Shown here: positions 8,002 through 14,649 of the stretch, one piece after another
Layout: each line of letters begins with the position of its first letter
How positions within the stretch are numbered: the first letter of the stretch is position 1
Virus record (IMG/VR): IMGVR_UViG_3300025889_000333
Coordinates: 1-38,416 of that record
Origin: a virus
Strand: one strand, 5' to 3'
DNA length: 38,416 bases
Notes under the pieces: generated by a model
Told to the model about the DNA's origin: nothing
Seen by the model: only the letters and a program-made list of their open reading frames with translations
Database searches by the model: none
Made by a program: the position numbers and the translations under genes

Positions 8002-9753
8002 TTATGCAGTAGTAAATATTTTTATTTTATTCTTTTTACCTTTTACAAAAATACCATCAAGTTCTTTTAGCATTATTTGATCACTAAAGGTATCAACTTT
8101 AATGGTATCATAACCTATGACTAAATCTTCGCCAACTTCTTTAGTTGAGCTTTCAAGTCTAGCTGCTAGATTTACAGCATCTCCAATAGCTGTATAATCG
8201 AATCTAGTATCACTACCCATATTACCAACAACAGCATATCCAGTGTTTACACCCACACCTATTTCTACACCAATGTCAGCTTTTTTTATATTTTCTTGTA
8301 TTTCTTTAGCACAAAGCACGGCTGCTGTTTCATGATTTGGTAAATCTATAGGAGCATTAAATATAGCCATCATGGCATCGCCAATATATTTATCTACCAT
8401 TCCTCCATATTCTTTAACTGCGTTTGCTTGAATAGTTAAAGCTTTGTTCATAATCAAAGTTACCTCTTCTGGTTCTAGTCGTTCTGACATAGCAGTAAAC
8501 CCACGGACATCTGTAAAGAGAAAAGTGCAATACCTTCGCTCACCACCCAAAACTAATGACTCTGGATTGTCTTGTAACTTTTTAACTTGTCTTGGATCAA
8601 GATAATGCTCAAACTGTTTTTTAATTTGTTGGCGTAATTTATACTGTTTTCTAAAGTTTAGATAGAAAGCAATAGCACCAGCAATGAATTGAGATACAAA
8701 AGTCCATGAAAAATCTATTAAATAACCTTTTTGAATGCTAAAAGCTCCTGTAAAGCCCGTAGTAAAGAGCAAAATTACAGCAAGGCTTACGCCCTTAGTT
8801 ACACCAAAATAATTAATTACAAGCCACGTCAACGACACAAAAATTGTAAAAATTAAAATTTCCAACGCAAGTGCAAAATCTGGAATAAATGGAGAGTTTT
8901 CTATCAATATTGATTCAGATAGTGCAGCTTGTATTTTATGTGGTTCTAATAATCCAGTCGGTGTTGCAACTTGTGGCATGATTCCTGGAGCAGTAACACC
9001 AACAAATACAAACTTACCTGCAACATCCATTTCTTTTAATGTTGTTTGTGGTGTATCTACCCAACTGATCCATTTACGACCAAGACTATCTGTTTTAACG
9101 GGTGGTATACCTCTTACAGCTATTTCTTGTATACCAACATCATTGGTAGTAATGATGTAAGTTCGAGCTCCTGTAAGTGTTTTTAAGACTTCTGTACCAA
9201 AAGAGCTAACATAACCATCAGGAGTTTTAAGTAACAGTGGTATTCTTCTAACCAAGTTATCTATATCAACTGGTGCACTAGCAATACCTTGATTTGCATT
9301 TTCTTGTAGCACGTCTATGTTTTGTATAACGCCAGGTGTCGACATACCACCAGTATCATCGCCTTTGATAACAGTGCCTGTAGTTTTGGGATAGCTACCA
9401 TTAGCATTTTCAAACATAGCTAACACAGAAGGAGCATATCCAAGGGTAGTGGCAAACACTTTATCTCCACCCATGCGATCGGCTTGTGGAAAACCTATGA
9501 CCCAACCAACACCTATAGCACCTTCATTTATTAAATCTACTTGTATTTGTGCAAGTGTCCTCCTAGGAAATGGCCAACCACCTTGTTTTTCAATATCTTC
9601 TTCTGTAATGTTCAATACAACAAAATTACCAGATGGCTCTGGTGTCGTTACAAAAGCATCAAATATTTTGAGTTTAAATATTTCAGTTGGAGTGCTTTGA
9701 AATATAAGTGGCAGTGATAATACAACCAATATAGGAAAAATAAGTTTATTCAT
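8002..9753 (-). CDS. CHASE2-domain class III adenylyl cyclase
   Basis: 583 aa inner-membrane receptor cyclase. An N-terminal membrane segment (3-18) is followed by a periplasmic CHASE2 sensor (~20-290; VLNITEEDIEKQGGWPFPRR and KFVFVGVTAPG are typical). Three membrane helices follow (~292-315, 320-339, 347-366), then a linker and a cytoplasmic cyclase domain (~405-583). The catalytic residues are all present: metal-binding Asp415 (FTDVRGFT) and Asp459 (KYIGDAMMAIF), substrate-selecting Lys455 and Thr521 (DYTAIGDAVN), and transition-state Asn528 and Arg532. Lys/Thr points to ATP as substrate, hence cAMP. It overlaps the FecR gene by 4 bp (ATGA). In bacteria, CHASE2 cyclases are often encoded beside FecR-domain proteins, and that pair is kept here in a phage. 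The signal sensed is unknown. Confidence 0.93.
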   Translation of the reverse strand: MNKLIFPILVVLSLPLIFQSTPTEIFKLKIFDAFVTTPEPSGNFVVLNITEEDIEKQGGWPFPRRTLAQIQVDLINEGAIGVGWVIGFPQADRMGGDKVFATTLGYAPSVLAMFENANGSYPKTTGTVIKGDDTGGMSTPGVIQNIDVLQENANQGIASAPVDIDNLVRRIPLLLKTPDGYVSSFGTEVLKTLTGARTYIITTNDVGIQEIAVRGIPPVKTDSLGRKWISWVDTPQTTLKEMDVAGKFVFVGVTAPGIMPQVATPTGLLEPHKIQAALSESILIENSPFIPDFALALEILIFTIFVSLTWLVINYFGVTKGVSLAVILLFTTGFTGAFSIQKGYLIDFSWTFVSQFIAGAIAFYLNFRKQYKLRQQIKKQFEHYLDPRQVKKLQDNPESLVLGGERRYCTFLFTDVRGFTAMSERLEPEEVTLIMNKALTIQANAVKEYGGMVDKYIGDAMMAIFNAPIDLPNHETAAVLCAKEIQENIKKADIGVEIGVGVNTGYAVVGNMGSDTRFDYTAIGDAVNLAARLESSTKEVGEDLVIGYDTIKVDTFSDQIMLKELDGIFVKGKKNKIKIFTTA

Positions 9754-10847
9754 TTACTTTGGGTGATTGTAATAACACTATCACTACCTCCGTTGACTTT
9801 AATTGTATTAGAAACACCATCTTGTATCAAAATTACTGTGTAAGCATTACTACCGTTCAAGTCTAATCTAACACTTTCGCTTACATTTCTTCTAAGACTA
9901 ATGACATTACCTGTAATTAAAGTGGTTATTTGTGTGTCAGGATCATTACCTATTAGAGTACCAACTATTTGTGTGCTTGTTGCTAATCTTAATTGGTCTT
10001 CTTCTTTTTCTACAGCAAGTGCATCTATTACATCTAACAAATCTTCAAGAAAGTTTACATCAAGGTAATTTATATCTAGCTCTGTGAATTCGAGTTGATC
10101 TTCGTCTAAGTAGTCTTCTGCTAAGTAATCTATATCTAAATCGTTAAAGTCAAGCAAACTGTTGGTTTGTGTGCTTGTATTTTCTTCTACAATAATTTCT
10201 TCTTCTTTTGGTGGGCTAACAATAAGCATATTATCTATAAGATCTAAAGTAAGATCTAAAATTACAGGTTTTGTAGGAGATGATTCAAACACACTTACGG
10301 TTGTTGCCTGATAAGGTTTATTCAGCAAAACAGAACCAGTGGCTGTAACAACTTCTATCTCACCACTAGATAAACCAAATTTATTTGGTAATAAAATAAT
10401 AAGACTCCGGCCTAGCTCATCTACAGTGGCTGTAAAGTCAGTGCCTCTTATCGCTATATTAGCTGTTGGTGTTTTAAGTTGTATGTTTTGTTTATCTATT
10501 CTGTTTAGATTGCCTGTAATAAACCTAGCTGTGCCTAAACCAAAAGTAAGAGCCATCTTAGACTTTGATGGGTCTGGATCGTAAATATATTCATCAATAA
10601 GTAATTGTGAATGTTCGGTTAGTTTTACAGTAGACTTATCAAGAAAAGTGATAGCCATTCTGCCATCTTTTGTTATAGCCTCATCGTTGCTTTGTATAGC
10701 AAATTCTAAATTAGCTTCGTAAGATTTATCTCTTAATATTTGTGCAGAACCTCTAAGCTCAGATATATCACCTATATCAACAGCTTGTTGAGGTTCCCCC
10801 ATCGTTTTGTGTGATACAAATATTACTATTAGAAGTAGTGCCTTCAA
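9750..10847 (-). CDS. Secreted FecR-domain protein with C-terminal curlin-like repeats
   Basis: 365 aa if it starts at the TTG at 10847, the start that supplies a signal peptide (KALLLIVIFVSHKTMG). An internal ATG at 10802 would remove it. The TTG start makes it overlap the curlin-like gene by 71 bp. A FecR domain spans ~50-140 (SQLLIDEYIYD, then LKTPTANIAIRGTDFTA). Unlike TonB-linked FecR regulators it has no cytoplasmic anti-sigma part, and no sigma factor gene is nearby. Residues 215-285 are an acidic linker with repeats like LDIDYL/LDINYL/LDVNFL. The last ~40 residues (LDLNGSNAYTVILIQDGVSN, then VNGGSDSVITITQ) have the alternating beta pattern and Q-x-G-x-x-N motif of curlin repeats. Probably a periplasmic or exported partner of the amyloid and the cyclase sensor. 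Confidence 0.88.
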   Translation of the reverse strand: MKALLLIVIFVSHKTMGEPQQAVDIGDISELRGSAQILRDKSYEANLEFAIQSNDEAITKDGRMAITFLDKSTVKLTEHSQLLIDEYIYDPDPSKSKMALTFGLGTARFITGNLNRIDKQNIQLKTPTANIAIRGTDFTATVDELGRSLIILLPNKFGLSSGEIEVVTATGSVLLNKPYQATTVSVFESSPTKPVILDLTLDLIDNMLIVSPPKEEEIIVEENTSTQTNSLLDFNDLDIDYLAEDYLDEDQLEFTELDINYLDVNFLEDLLDVIDALAVEKEEDQLRLATSTQIVGTLIGNDPDTQITTLITGNVISLRRNVSESVRLDLNGSNAYTVILIQDGVSNTIKVNGGSDSVITITQSK

Positions 10848-11508
10848 TTTTTAACCAATCCCTTGCTAGTGTTGATGACTGTATAATGTTAAATGTGTTA
10901 CTGCTTCCATCTAAGTCCATATAAAAATATGCTGAATCAGATGATGTATTCCCTGAATAACCACTTCCAGTAAAGTTAAAGACGTTTGAACTACCATTAA
11001 TATCAACAAAATTAATAGCATTAGCATAATCAATATCTATATCAAATTGATTAGAACCACCTAATATAGTGTAGTCTAAATCAAGGTAAGATGAATCTGC
11101 ATTTTCAGCTATTTTTATATCAAATTCGTTACTACTGCCAGTGACATCAATCATTAAATTAACATAATCAGCACTTATAAGTCCTGTGCTGTTAAGCAAT
11201 ATATCCATAACATTGCTATCACCATCAAACTCAAAAAATCCAGTAAAGTTATCGCCATCAATAGCGTCTGATCTAAATAAGTTGCTTGAACCGATTTGAT
11301 TTATATCTAGTGTCATGCTTACACCATCAAGGTCAAGAGCAGTCATGGTGCCAGAAACAGCTTCGGTTCCACCAATAAGGTTAGAACTACCTAACTGTTC
11401 TAGATCTATAGATGCAGTATTTCCGTTTTGATCTATGTAAATTTCATTGTCAGCTGCAACGTGAACAAAAGAAAAAACAAGAAATAAGCACGTTAGTTTA
11501 TTCTTCAT
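10777..11508 (-). CDS. Secreted curlin-like amyloid-repeat protein
   Basis: 243 aa from the ATG at 11508; a GTG immediately before it is the alternative. An N-terminal signal peptide (KNKLTCLFLVFSFVHVAA) precedes DNEIYIDQNGNTASI, which matches the curlin Q-x-G-x-x-x-x pattern. Numbering from the GTG, at least seven units follow. Each has alternating polar/hydrophobic residues ending in GSSN or a variant (residues 41, 74, 97, 125, 151, 173, 202), then a hydrophobic-Asp/Asn-Ile/Phe strand such as FDIDI or FNIIQ. Spacing is 22-33 residues, looser than the 22-23 of E. coli CsgA/CsgB, and many positions carry Asp. The gene overlaps csgG by about 11-14 bp. Curlin family membership is inferred from motif, secretion signal and position after csgF-csgG; it is the likely cargo. 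Confidence 0.8.
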   Translation of the reverse strand: MKNKLTCLFLVFSFVHVAADNEIYIDQNGNTASIDLEQLGSSNLIGGTEAVSGTMTALDLDGVSMTLDINQIGSSNLFRSDAIDGDNFTGFFEFDGDSNVMDILLNSTGLISADYVNLMIDVTGSSNEFDIKIAENADSSYLDLDYTILGGSNQFDIDIDYANAINFVDINGSSNVFNFTGSGYSGNTSSDSAYFYMDLDGSSNTFNIIQSSTLARDWLKIEGTTSNSNICITQNDGGTSTSC

Positions 11509-12355
11509 CACTCGATTCTACTCCTACTTCTTCTGTTTGTAAAACCCAATAACCTTTGTCAAAACCCTGGTTAATTATCTCAAGAACACCACCTTCAATA
11601 GCTTTCATGAGGGCTATGGTAGACGATTCGTTTCTAGCGTTGCCTAACTCTATCTCTACGAGCTCTGTGTCCATTTCAATAAACCTGAATACATCATTGG
11701 TTTTACCATAACTAAATATGGTTTTTTGACTAAGAACTTCTAATAATACTTCTCCTGTTGCTACAGAAATCATGCGTAGACTTACAGTTATATTATCCTC
11801 TCTATACTGAACACTATTACCAATGCCTAGATAACGAGCTCCTGATCCACCAGATTCAAGGTTTGCTTCGTATGATATTACTGCACCTTCTATAAGTATG
11901 CCTGCAAAGAGTAATGGTGCTAATTGTTTCTTTTTTTCTTCTTCAGAAGCAAATTGCTCTCTTGCCGAACGTATAAGCTGTCTTTCTTTGGTTAAATTAT
12001 CTAAACCAACTCTTTCTACAACCCTAAAAAACTGTCCGTTACCAGCGTGTTTTAAGGCTCTTATAAGTAAAGCATTAGGTTGTTGAGTTATAGCCGTACT
12101 GAACAAAGCAAACTCAGAGTTTGATTTACGTTGACCTGTTTGATCTGTGAAAGCCAAAGGATATACAGCAACAACAGGTCTAACCTTTGGTATAGGTGCG
12201 TTTTTTAATTTATCTGATTGAAGTTCCTGGATAGAAACTATGTTGTGTTGTTTAAACCTTTGCTCGTATGTATCTTCAAACTGGTCAAATATAGAGCAAC
12301 TAGAAAGTAAAAGAACCAATAGGCAAAGTAATCTCGGTGACATTTCCATCAGCAT
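11498..12355 (-). CDS. csgG: CsgG, outer-membrane curli secretion channel lipoprotein
   Basis: 285 aa, close to the E. coli length (277). It would form the ring-shaped outer-membrane pore that exports curli subunits. A lipoprotein signal (LLCLLVLLLSSC) gives lipobox Cys20 followed by Ser, which favours the outer membrane. Family landmarks align along the whole length: VAVYPLAFTDQTGQ, FRVVERVGLDNLTKERQLIR, ILIEGAVISYEANLESGG, GARYLGIGNSVQY, SVATGEVLLEV, VFRFIEMD. In the constriction loop the E. coli Phe56 appears kept (Phe85), while Tyr51 and Asn55 are not obviously matched. Start choice among Met codons at 12355, 12349 and 12343 is uncertain; all lie inside csgF, so translation is coupled. 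Confidence 0.95.
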   Translation of the reverse strand: MLMEMSPRLLCLLVLLLSSCSIFDQFEDTYEQRFKQHNIVSIQELQSDKLKNAPIPKVRPVVAVYPLAFTDQTGQRKSNSEFALFSTAITQQPNALLIRALKHAGNGQFFRVVERVGLDNLTKERQLIRSAREQFASEEEKKKQLAPLLFAGILIEGAVISYEANLESGGSGARYLGIGNSVQYREDNITVSLRMISVATGEVLLEVLSQKTIFSYGKTNDVFRFIEMDTELVEIELGNARNESSTIALMKAIEGGVLEIINQGFDKGYWVLQTEEVGVESSDEE

Positions 12356-12812
12356 CGGTTATTCGTAATGTAATAAATTGTCCATCAGATGTATATTCTA
12401 TAGTATTACCTTCGAGTTCTATAGTGCCTTCCGTTTGTGGTGTTTCACCAAATAGATTATCCACTAATTGTCGTGATAGTTGTGCATAGATTCTTGATTC
12501 TAAATTACGCAAAAAACGAGCTAGTGTAGTGTTTTCTTTATCTCTTTCTATTTGTTCTTGTAGTGCTTTGATTTCTTCTTTTATTGTAAGTTTTCTGGTG
12601 TACTGCTGGTTCTCTATTGTTAAATAGTGACTAGACGTGCCAACACCACTAAAGCTAGGTGACTTAAATTTGTGAACGATCTGATCAGCCTTTATGTTTT
12701 GTACAAAAATACCAATTATTAAAATTATGCCAATAAGCACTATTGACCACAGCAATCTATCTTTTTCAAGCTGTTCTTTTTCTAATTGTTTTTTAGTCTT
12801 TTCTTTGGTCAT
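12300..12812 (-). CDS. csgF: CsgF-like curli assembly factor
   Basis: 170 aa from the ATG at 12812, preceded by AAGG at 9 bases; a TTG at 12830 is less likely. In curli systems CsgF caps the CsgG pore on the outside and couples secretion to nucleation. A Lys/Glu-rich N-terminus of about 20 residues precedes a hydrophobic segment (22-38), a signal peptide or anchor. The mature part opens with IVHKFKSPSFSGVGTSSHYL, matching the CsgF pattern FxFRNPNFGG that inserts into CsgG. The helical middle (LARFLRNLESRIYAQLSRQL) and beta C-terminus (DGQFITLRITDADGNVTEIT, then LPIGSF) also follow CsgF. The unusually long charged N-terminus is atypical. It overlaps csgG by up to 56 bp. Confidence 0.88.
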   Translation of the reverse strand: MTKEKTKKQLEKEQLEKDRLLWSIVLIGIILIIGIFVQNIKADQIVHKFKSPSFSGVGTSSHYLTIENQQYTRKLTIKEEIKALQEQIERDKENTTLARFLRNLESRIYAQLSRQLVDNLFGETPQTEGTIELEGNTIEYTSDGQFITLRITDADGNVTEITLPIGSFTF

Positions 12813-13143
12813 CTCTATCAGCCTTAGCAATTTTATTGCTATCTATTAGTTGTGGCACACCTAATATTGTTTTAATTAGTGTGTCCTGGCGTATGATTTC
12901 ATTATCTAAACTACGCACTCTGTCTATTAAGGCTACTAAAATACCATGCTGTGAGTCAAGTTTTGTGCCTAGACGTTCTTCTATAGACGCTATCTGTGAT
13001 TCTACTTTTTCATCAACAGTGTCTAGTTTGGCTTCCATGCCATCAACAATACGTATAACCAGTTTGTATATAAACCAACCAAGACCTATTGCTGCTGCGA
13101 TAGGAAATCCTACCTCTTGAATTATGGTTACTGCTGAATCCAC
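12793..13143 (-). CDS. Membrane-anchored coiled-coil protein, holin-like
   Basis: 116 aa. A single N-terminal transmembrane helix (about 11-31, GFPIAAAIGLGWFIYKLVI) is followed by a long coiled coil with Asp/Glu/Ile/Leu heptads to ~105. The layout resembles BhlA/UviB-type holins and similar small phage membrane proteins. No catalytic motif is present. Its end overlaps csgF by about 20 bp, and it abuts the 264-aa virion protein upstream (shared TAATG-type junction), so it is the first membrane gene leading into the curli module. It could be a lysis factor or an accessory of the secretion system; sequence does not separate the two. Confidence 0.55.
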   Translation of the reverse strand: MDSAVTIIQEVGFPIAAAIGLGWFIYKLVIRIVDGMEAKLDTVDEKVESQIASIEERLGTKLDSQHGILVALIDRVRSLDNEIIRQDTLIKTILGVPQLIDSNKIAKADRDDQRKD

Positions 13144-13937
13144 TATGCAGGGAAAGGTCTTTTTTCTATATAAATAAAATCCATAGAAGCAGACACTGCA
13201 AGATTTGCGTTTGAGCTACTAGCTATGGCTCTTATTTCTAAATCGGTTTTTTCTGAAAACTTTATTGGGTGTTTAAACTCTTGATGAATAATATCTTGTG
13301 ATAAAGCAAACTTATCTTTGACGTTAAAAACTCCGCCCTCTGGTCTTGCTACCAAGGATACTGTACCGTATTTATTAGCTACCTCAGTGTTCATGCTAAT
13401 GTCGACTTCATATAAATAAGCGTTATAACCTCTAGGCACAGTCCAAAAACACATAAGCGTTTGATTATCACCTACAGCTATAGTCCCATATTTATTAGCT
13501 GGTACACCAGAAGTAACTGTACCCGTACCTGCATATATAACTCCAGCGTTTTGACCACCAGATCCTGCTGTATCGACAATCATTCTGAATACTCTTAAAA
13601 AAGATTGTGTAGTATTTACTGCTGTTTGACCATTAAGAGTAACGGATTCACTTATCTCGTCATAATTAGCATCAAGACCACTAATAGTTATGGTTCTTGC
13701 TCCAGTACCTGCTGAGGTGTCGTTTGCTGAAGAGCTAGATATTTTTAAGACTGTAGCAGAAGTTAAATAACTATATAAACCACCTTCAGCCCATACGGTT
13801 TCTAAAGAATCATCTATATCAGGATTAAAACCAAACTTAAATTGTGTTTTATGAAAAGCAACTTGTCCTCTCGATACTTGTAGTTCAAAAGGTTCTGTTG
13901 TGCCAACTCTAGATATTGATGAAACTTCTTGTGCCAT
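13143..13937 (-). CDS. Virion structural protein, conserved in marine phages
   Basis: 264 aa, all-beta in appearance. The patterns LQVSRGQVAFHKTQFKFGFN, SSSSANDTSAGTGARTITI, SESVTLNGQT and LMCFWTVPRGYNAYLYEVD are ones I recall as recurrent in uncharacterised virion proteins of cyanophages and pelagiphages. No signal peptide or enzymatic motif is visible. It sits between a nuclease gene and a membrane protein gene, with one-base overlaps at both ends, so it belongs to the same late transcript. Probably a tail or fibre accessory protein. Confidence 0.6.
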   Translation of the reverse strand: MAQEVSSISRVGTTEPFELQVSRGQVAFHKTQFKFGFNPDIDDSLETVWAEGGLYSYLTSATVLKISSSSANDTSAGTGARTITISGLDANYDEISESVTLNGQTAVNTTQSFLRVFRMIVDTAGSGGQNAGVIYAGTGTVTSGVPANKYGTIAVGDNQTLMCFWTVPRGYNAYLYEVDISMNTEVANKYGTVSLVARPEGGVFNVKDKFALSQDIIHQEFKHPIKFSEKTDLEIRAIASSSNANLAVSASMDFIYIEKRPFPA

Positions 13938-14317
13938 TAATAATCACCCCAAACTTTGGTTTTAGTGCCTCCGTGGTATTCTACTGCATGACCTTCTTTA
14001 ATTAACATCTGGCAAATATCTTTGCCATCTTCAGTATATGGTATACCTAGTATACGACCATACTTGCCTTTGCCAAGAGATTTAATTTTAAATTTACCTG
14101 TGCAAAGTTCTTTGAGTCTTTCTTTTGCGGCCAGTCCTAGCTTCTTTTCTGCTAGATCCTTGGTTCTTGATTCTGGTGTATCTATACCGTGTAGACGAAC
14201 GCGTTGTTTGTGTAGCTTTACATCAAAGCCCAGATCGAGACAGCAATCAAATGTATCACCGTCTACGATCCTTTCTAATGTTGCGTTATAAACAAACGCA
14301 TCAGGAGATTTAGCCAC
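13937..14317 (-). CDS. Staphylococcal-nuclease-like (SNase) nuclease
   Basis: 126 aa starting at GTG 14317, overlapping the 58-aa gene upstream by 8 bp. It has the SNase OB-fold signature: RIVDGDTF (metal ligand Asp21), VRLHGIDTPES (Arg41, Asp46, general base Glu49), GKYGRILG (Arg88) and ICQMLIKEGHAVEYHGG. All residues equivalent to the staphylococcal active site (Arg35, Asp40, Glu43, Arg87) are present, so it should be an active Ca-dependent DNA/RNA phosphodiesterase. No secretion signal is visible, unlike the exported bacterial enzymes. Its role may be breakdown of host nucleic acid or exclusion of other phage DNA; this is inference. Confidence 0.92.
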   Translation of the reverse strand: MAKSPDAFVYNATLERIVDGDTFDCCLDLGFDVKLHKQRVRLHGIDTPESRTKDLAEKKLGLAAKERLKELCTGKFKIKSLGKGKYGRILGIPYTEDGKDICQMLIKEGHAVEYHGGTKTKVWGDY

Positions 14318-14486
14318 TGTTATCAGTAAAGGTTTTCTTTTTCTTTACTCTTTTTATAGTATAGGCTTCATTGACATCTGGAGTAGATTTATCGTCTGCA
14401 ACATAGTGCCCTTTTTTATTCCTGGCTCTTACTTTTACTTTTTCAGTGCCAGTCATTTTGTCCCATAGTTTTGAAAAAATACCCAT
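14310..14486 (-). CDS. Small basic conserved phage protein (58 aa)
   Basis: A short ORF of 58 codons beginning MGIFSKLWDKMTGTEKVKVR, containing HYVADDKSTPDVNEAY and ending in a Lys-rich tail (RVKKKKTFTDNSG). The ADDKSTPDVNEA segment is one I recall from other marine phages, which supports it being real. Its start follows the stop of the 53-aa gene upstream by one base, and its end overlaps the SNase gene by 8 bp. Function unknown. Confidence 0.65.
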   Translation of the reverse strand: MGIFSKLWDKMTGTEKVKVRARNKKGHYVADDKSTPDVNEAYTIKRVKKKKTFTDNSG

Positions 14487-14487
14487 G

Positions 14488-14649
14488 TTACTTATCCTTT
14501 GCTTTCAACACATTTAGTGCACACCAGTCAATTATTTTATATAAATGACTAAACCAGTGATCATCCCGTGGAGTAGGTGTTATTGCTGCTACAACTGAAG
14601 CTATTGAAATTATAGCTGTAACCCAAGCGATTATATTTAAAGTTGTCAT
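14488..14649 (-). CDS. Small single-membrane-span protein, possible holin (53 aa)
   Basis: 53 codons with a strong ribosome site (GGAGAAAGTAT before the ATG). An N-terminal hydrophobic helix (about residues 4-23, LNIIAWVTAIISIASVVAAI) is followed by TPTPRDDHWFSHLYKIIDW and a Lys-rich end. The TPTPRDD-type motif after one TM helix is a pattern I recall from small membrane proteins near phage lysis genes. It would be the first gene read from the candidate promoter region at 14650-14710. Holin activity is only a possibility. Confidence 0.65.
   Translation of the reverse strand: MTTLNIIAWVTAIISIASVVAAITPTPRDDHWFSHLYKIIDWCALNVLKAKDK

Noticed and set aside
9750-10847. FecR as an anti-sigma/iron regulator
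   Set aside because: A signal peptide replaces the cytoplasmic anti-sigma part and no ECF sigma factor or TonB receptor gene is in the window.
8002-12812. Curli/cyclase segment as contaminating bacterial DNA
   Set aside because: The genes share base composition and overlap style with flanking phage genes and join them without a gap on both sides, including one-base spacing to the lysis genes.
12793-14649. CsgE, CsgC or CsgD among the small genes upstream of csgF
   Set aside because: None of these small proteins shows a CsgE-like periplasmic pattern or a LuxR-type DNA-binding motif; they look like membrane, nuclease or virion proteins.
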